Of a stretch of 64,000 bases of DNA, positions 60,414 through 64,000 are shown in pieces; position 1 is the first letter of the stretch; each line of letters begins with the position of its first letter. The notes beneath the pieces are model-generated. The model ran no database searches. It saw nothing but the letters and a program-made list of their open reading frames with translations, and had not been told where the DNA came from. This DNA comes from Anaeromassilibacillus sp001305115 (GTDB taxonomy: Bacteria > Bacillota > Clostridia > Oscillospirales > Acutalibacteraceae). The stretch spans positions 2,480,001-2,544,000 of the forward strand of contig AP031437.1 in NCBI GenBank assembly GCA_042854365.1, written 5' to 3'. The translations under genes and the position numbers were made by a program.

Positions 60414-61103
60414 ATGAAAATACTATTGATTGAGGATGAAAAGGCTTTGAGCGACGCGCTTTGTCAGATATTCAGCAAAAAACGTTGGGAAACCTTCGCT
60501 GCTTACAATGGGGAAACCGGTTTAGATGAAGCATTGACCGGTATCTATGACATCATCCTGTTGGACATAATGCTTCCCAAGCTAGATGGACTCACTGTTT
60601 TGCAGCGTCTTCGCGCCGCTTCTATCTCCACCCCAGTGTTGCTGCTTTCTGCCAAGGGAGAGATCAGCGATAAGGTCGCGGGGTTGGACTGTGGTGCGGA
60701 TGATTATCTGGCAAAACCGTTTGCAACCGAAGAGTTGTTGGCGCGTATTCGCGCCATGACCCGCCGGCGCGGAGAACTGATCTTTGACGATACCTTACAG
60801 GTGGGCGATCTCACCCTAAATCTGGCCAACTATACCCTCTCCCGTGGCGATCAACGGGTTCAACTGGCCAACAAGGAGTTTGAGATCATGAAACAATTTT
60901 TTTTACATCCGGATACCATTCTCAACAAAGAGGAACTCTTAACCAGACTCTGGGGATTTGAAAATGGAGCTGCTGGAAACAACGTCGAAGTTTATATTTC
61001 TTTTCTCCGGAAGAAGTTGACTTATCTGTGTTCCCGTATGCGCATCGCGTGCATTCGAAATGTGGGATACCGCTTGGAGGAGCCGCTATGTTTCGAAAAC
61101 TAA
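60414..61103 (+). CDS. OmpR/PhoB-family response regulator
   Basis: A 229-residue two-domain regulator. The receiver has the acidic pocket (E7, D8), phospho-acceptor D51 in IILLDIMLPKLDGL and the conserved lysine in YLAKPFATEELL. The C-terminal winged helix has FEIMKQFFLHPDTILNKEELLTRLWGFENGAAGNNVEVYISFLRKKL. It is translationally coupled to the histidine kinase by a 16-base overlap and is divergent from the SLH/MacAB operon, a likely target. Confidence 0.94.
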   Translation: MKILLIEDEKALSDALCQIFSKKRWETFAAYNGETGLDEALTGIYDIILLDIMLPKLDGLTVLQRLRAASISTPVLLLSAKGEISDKVAGLDCGADDYLAKPFATEELLARIRAMTRRRGELIFDDTLQVGDLTLNLANYTLSRGDQRVQLANKEFEIMKQFFLHPDTILNKEELLTRLWGFENGAAGNNVEVYISFLRKKLTYLCSRMRIACIRNVGYRLEEPLCFEN

Positions 61104-62299
61104 AATGGAAATTGGTTCGTTTCAATATGGCTCTTTTGAGCCTGGTATTCGCTGCCATCTTTGCCGTAACCGCTGTCCTGATGATCGTGGCCAGCGACCG
61201 GCAAACACAGATGTCCCTAAATGCCGCCCTTCATTTTCCCGAAGGGCAGCATCAACCGCCACCAGTCATGGGGATTATCCGCGTGATGTTCGATGAAAAA
61301 CAACAAATTGTCTCTTTCAGCGCGCCGCCAGACATCTCCGGAGAGTGGGTACAGCAGATTTCCGAGTTGGCACAGAAACAACAGCAACAGCAGGGAAATT
61401 TCTCGCTCGACTCATACCACTTTGCATATGCGTTCGACGAAACCCATGCGCACTTGGTCCTATTAGATCAAACCGGCCCGCGGGCTATGCAGCGAAATGT
61501 TCTGTTCATTTTATTTGGAGTCTGTCTTTTAAGCCTTCTTCTGTTGTTTGGATTGAGTACGCTCTTTGCATCGCGGACGGTACGTCCTGTCCAAGAGGCA
61601 TTTGAGCGGCAAAAGAATTTCGTTGCAGACGCCTCGCATGAGTTAAAGACACCACTCGCAATTATAAACGCCAATCTATCTGTTCTAGAGGAAAACGGCG
61701 CTGAATCCGTCGACAGCCAAAAGCAATGGATTTCCGCTATGCGCGTTCAGATTACCCGTATGAGCGGTCTTATCAGCGATATGCTGACGCTCGCCAAATT
61801 GGATCACGATCAAGATGCCAGCCCCACGCGAACAGTGGACTTTAGCCGCCTAGTGACTGGTTGTCTGCTCTCTTTCGAAGCGGTCGCCTACGAAAAAGGG
61901 GTTGCCATTCATTCCCAAGTTTCCGAACACCTCCTTGTGAGAGGAAGTCCGGAAAAGTTTTCCCGGCTGGTAGACATTCTTCTCGACAACGCCGTTAAGC
62001 ATGCCCCACCGGGAGGCACGGTGAACATCGGGCTTTTCCGCGAAAAGAACCGCGTGATTCTTCGTGTCCAAAATTCTGGGGAAGAGATTTCTGCAGAAGC
62101 GCTTCCCCATGTATTCGATCGTTTCTACCGTGCAGACAGCGCCCGTTCGCGTGAAACCGGCGGTTATGGTCTGGGCCTTGCAATCGCAAAATCGATTGTC
62201 GAAGGTTCCCACGGAAAGATTTCCGTAGAAAGCACCAACGGCCATACCATCTTTTCCGTCGATTTTTCAATGGATACGGAAGCTCATGCGAATCTATAG
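61088..62299 (+). CDS. Sensor histidine kinase
   Basis: A 403-residue kinase from ATG 61088. Two membrane helices (about residues 12-38 and 140-165) enclose an extracytoplasmic sensor of about 100 residues that contains a Gln-rich stretch (AQKQQQQQGNF). The dimerisation box FVADASHELKTPLAII carries the phospho-histidine. HATPase_c motifs: N box ILLDNAVKHAPPGG and G boxes YGLGLAIAKSIVEGSHG. It is the partner of the response regulator at 60414. The signal is unknown; cell-envelope or antibiotic stress is plausible given the neighbouring exporter. Confidence 0.93.
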   Translation: MFRKLKWKLVRFNMALLSLVFAAIFAVTAVLMIVASDRQTQMSLNAALHFPEGQHQPPPVMGIIRVMFDEKQQIVSFSAPPDISGEWVQQISELAQKQQQQQGNFSLDSYHFAYAFDETHAHLVLLDQTGPRAMQRNVLFILFGVCLLSLLLLFGLSTLFASRTVRPVQEAFERQKNFVADASHELKTPLAIINANLSVLEENGAESVDSQKQWISAMRVQITRMSGLISDMLTLAKLDHDQDASPTRTVDFSRLVTGCLLSFEAVAYEKGVAIHSQVSEHLLVRGSPEKFSRLVDILLDNAVKHAPPGGTVNIGLFREKNRVILRVQNSGEEISAEALPHVFDRFYRADSARSRETGGYGLGLAIAKSIVEGSHGKISVESTNGHTIFSVDFSMDTEAHANL

Positions 62300-62887
62300 G
62301 ATCATTCTTTCAATCAACGATCTTATCAGCTGAAAACATTGAGGCCCCAGGAACCGGCTGGTGAAGCTGTCCTTCATGCATGCAATGCCATATGGATCTC
62401 AAGCACGCACTTTGCCATCCGACAAAGTCATTATGAAACGTGATTTTTCAGTTTGATCTATCCACGAGCCTGATTTACTTCGATATCTATAGATAAAAAC
62501 CTGATCTGTTTACAATTCCATGTGATATGTGTGATGCAATTCGCGTTATTGGACGCCATGTCCAACTATCCTCTTTTAAATACTCAGCACAATCGACAGG
62601 CTACGGCTCTATTGCGTCCAAAAGGATCTCCATTTTCTATTCCCTATTAAAACTCCTTTTAACCCTCTAGTACTATCAGAGCTTTTCGGGCTAAAAAAAC
62701 AAAGGGGGTATCCCAAAAGCCATGAAATGACTTGAAGGATGCCCACGTTTTTTAGAAACGCAGATATTTTTCCAAACAGAAAGAGGATGCCCCTTTCCTA
62801 TGAATCCAAAGATTCGTAGTTTGGGGACACCCTCTTATCGAAAGCGAGTTACCTCTATACTTTTTAAAATCGACTTCTCTGTTATAT
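62300..62887. other. Intergenic stretch without a supported gene
   Basis: Almost 590 bases with no defensible reading frame. A long imperfect hairpin is possible between AAGAGGATGCCCC (about 62780) and GGGGACACCCTCTT (to about 62838), which may end the degV transcript from the right. Confidence 0.4.
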
Positions 62888-63718
62888 CTATTCTTCCGAC
62901 CACGCCACACCAATCACATCCAGGCCTATATGAATCGCCAACACCGGGCCTATGGTGGCATGTGAGATGGTCACCTGTGGAAACCGCGCGCGGATACGTT
63001 CTCTCAGCGCGGGTGCCATGTAAGCGCTACCCAAGGACTCGATGATGACCTCTTTGACTTTCTCCGGTACACGATCGGCCAACGCCTGCATCTGTGCATT
63101 ACGGCCACGCGCTGTTCCTCCCGAAATCAGGGCGCCTCCGTCCTTTTCCAAGCACAGAATCGGTCGGATATTGAGAATAGAGCCTACAGACTGGCGTACA
63201 ATACTCAGCCTCCCACTTTTGCGCAAAGCATCCATGTCCTCTACAGAAAAGGCTATGCCGGTCTTTCCACGTTGCTCTTTGATCTGCGCCACAATATCCT
63301 CCAAAGGATATCCTTGACGAATCAAAGCAGCCGCGCGCTTGAGCAGCAGCGCCAAGCCCCCCGCCGTTGTCCGGGAATCCACCACACGCACTTTTTCAGC
63401 GTCTACCGCCTTTGCAGCAATACAGGCACTGCTGTAAGCGCCGCTCAGTCGTGAGGAAATTACCAGGCAGAGCACCTCGCCCCCCTGATGAACAATGGCC
63501 TGAAAGATTCCGACAAAATCCGCTACAGAAGCCTGTGCTGTTGCACAGATCTCCTGATGCGCAGCAATTTGGGGAACAAAATCGCCATTTTCATCCGCAT
63601 AACTCTCTGCATAGGACTTCCCAGCAAGAATATAATGCATCGGCACTAAGCGAATTTTCAGCTTTTCCGCCTCCGCCTTTGTCAAATAAGCCGTGCTGTC
63701 CGTCACCAGTGTAATCAT
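62888..63718 (-). CDS. DegV family fatty-acid-binding protein
   Basis: A 276-residue protein with the DegV signature TLVTDSTAYLTKAEAEKL at the N-terminus and VVSSRLSGAYSSACIAAKAV plus RVVDSRTTAGGLALLLKRAAALI in the core. DegV (FakB) proteins bind a fatty acid and present it to the kinase FakA for phosphorylation and use in phospholipid synthesis. The start overlaps the accA end by four bases (ATGA), which links it to fatty-acid metabolism. The FakA gene is not in the window. Confidence 0.92.
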   Translation of the reverse strand: MITLVTDSTAYLTKAEAEKLKIRLVPMHYILAGKSYAESYADENGDFVPQIAAHQEICATAQASVADFVGIFQAIVHQGGEVLCLVISSRLSGAYSSACIAAKAVDAEKVRVVDSRTTAGGLALLLKRAAALIRQGYPLEDIVAQIKEQRGKTGIAFSVEDMDALRKSGRLSIVRQSVGSILNIRPILCLEKDGGALISGGTARGRNAQMQALADRVPEKVKEVIIESLGSAYMAPALRERIRARFPQVTISHATIGPVLAIHIGLDVIGVAWSEE

Positions 63719-64000
63719 CCGTTTCCCGCCCCCAGTCTGCGGAAGCGGTTATAACGGTTGTCGAGCAATTGTTGAATGGGAAGCGTTGCATTATGAGAAA
63801 GCTTCTCATACAGTTCGGCCTTTAAGCTCTGATATACTTCTTCAAATTGGTTCTGCTCCTCCGGAATGACTTTTTCAATAATGCCAAATTCCAGCAGGTC
63901 TTGCGCCGTCATGCGCAGGCATGCAGCCGCCTCCCGCACCTTAGAACTGTCCTTCCAAAGGATACTCGCACAGCCTTCAGGCGAAATCACCGAATAGACG
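63715..64000 (-). CDS. accA: Acetyl-CoA carboxylase carboxyltransferase subunit alpha, C-terminal part
   Basis: The gene enters from the right edge and its C-terminal 95 or so residues are visible: VYSVISPEGCASILWKD is the highly conserved AccA active-region segment. It continues through KVREAAACLRMTAQDLLEFGIIEKVIPE to the helical tail ending RFRRLGAGNG. The frame remains open to the window edge, so the start is outside. AccA with AccD transfers the carboxyl group to acetyl-CoA to give malonyl-CoA. The next gene, degV, starts inside its stop codon. Confidence 0.93.
   Translation of the reverse strand, partial: VYSVISPEGCASILWKDSSKVREAAACLRMTAQDLLEFGIIEKVIPEEQNQFEEVYQSLKAELYEKLSHNATLPIQQLLDNRYNRFRRLGAGNG

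Overview
The window looks like a chromosome segment of a Gram-positive Clostridia bacterium, most like the Oscillospiraceae/Ruminococcaceae group. The evidence is a T-box leader before ilvB, an ECF transporter cluster next to truA, a ClpE-like unfoldase, S-layer homology and DUF5711/DUF6320 proteins, strong AGGAGG-type ribosome binding sites, GTG/TTG starts, and a Tn4451-type mobile element. No species can be assigned from the sequence alone.

Layout. 1-2.3 kb: ilvN (partial) and ilvB behind an isoleucine-type T-box. 2.4-11.8 kb: small housekeeping and stress genes (Cys-rich protein often misnamed Hsp90, GNAT, nitroreductase, AI-2E-type permease, ROK regulator, NfeD-like/flotillin pair, Gfo/Idh oxidoreductase). 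11.9 kb: remnant of a type I-C-like CRISPR array. 12.46-20.55 kb: an 8.1-kb mobilizable element inserted in, and splitting, a GNAT acetyltransferase gene. It carries a large serine recombinase (TnpX type), TnpW, a MOBV relaxase, a pMV158-like oriT, a RepA-N-like protein, a VLP-domain protein and an XRE regulator. Its cargo is an ANT(6) aminoglycoside nucleotidyltransferase plus an overlapping deaminase/metallo-hydrolase pair. 20.9-23.5 kb: tRNA-Lys, flavin reductases and a tRNA Gly-Arg-His-Gln cluster.

23.7-39.3 kb: mainly minus-strand core genes: clpE-like, CDP-alcohol phosphatidyltransferase, cvpA, DUF5711, truA, ecfT-ecfA2-ecfA1, a CAT-like acetyltransferase, a methyltransferase, glmM, a NIF3-insert-like protein, a second degraded CRISPR remnant without cas genes (36.3-36.6 kb), and ruvC-ruvA-ruvB. 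39.5-49.3 kb: a tandem PPK2 (polyphosphate:AMP phosphotransferase), a split ThrE exporter, mutY with an amidohydrolase, and a tightly overlapping chain DEAD helicase > alpha/beta hydrolase > condensation-type acyltransferase > DUF6320 zinc-ribbon membrane protein. 51.4-64 kb: an RlmI-like methyltransferase, a sigma/anti-sigma pair, a P-loop kinase, a MacAB-like exporter operon with an S-layer-domain protein and a 48-residue membrane peptide, a divergent two-component system, degV and accA (partial).

The clearest novel material is the mobile element. Both ends, the 2-bp core and the interrupted gene can be read to the base, and removing it restores an in-frame 156-residue acetyltransferase. 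Next in interest are the two orphan CRISPR remnants and the translationally coupled helicase/hydrolase/acyltransferase/DUF6320 operon. Function assignments rest on motifs recognised by eye; no database search was run.
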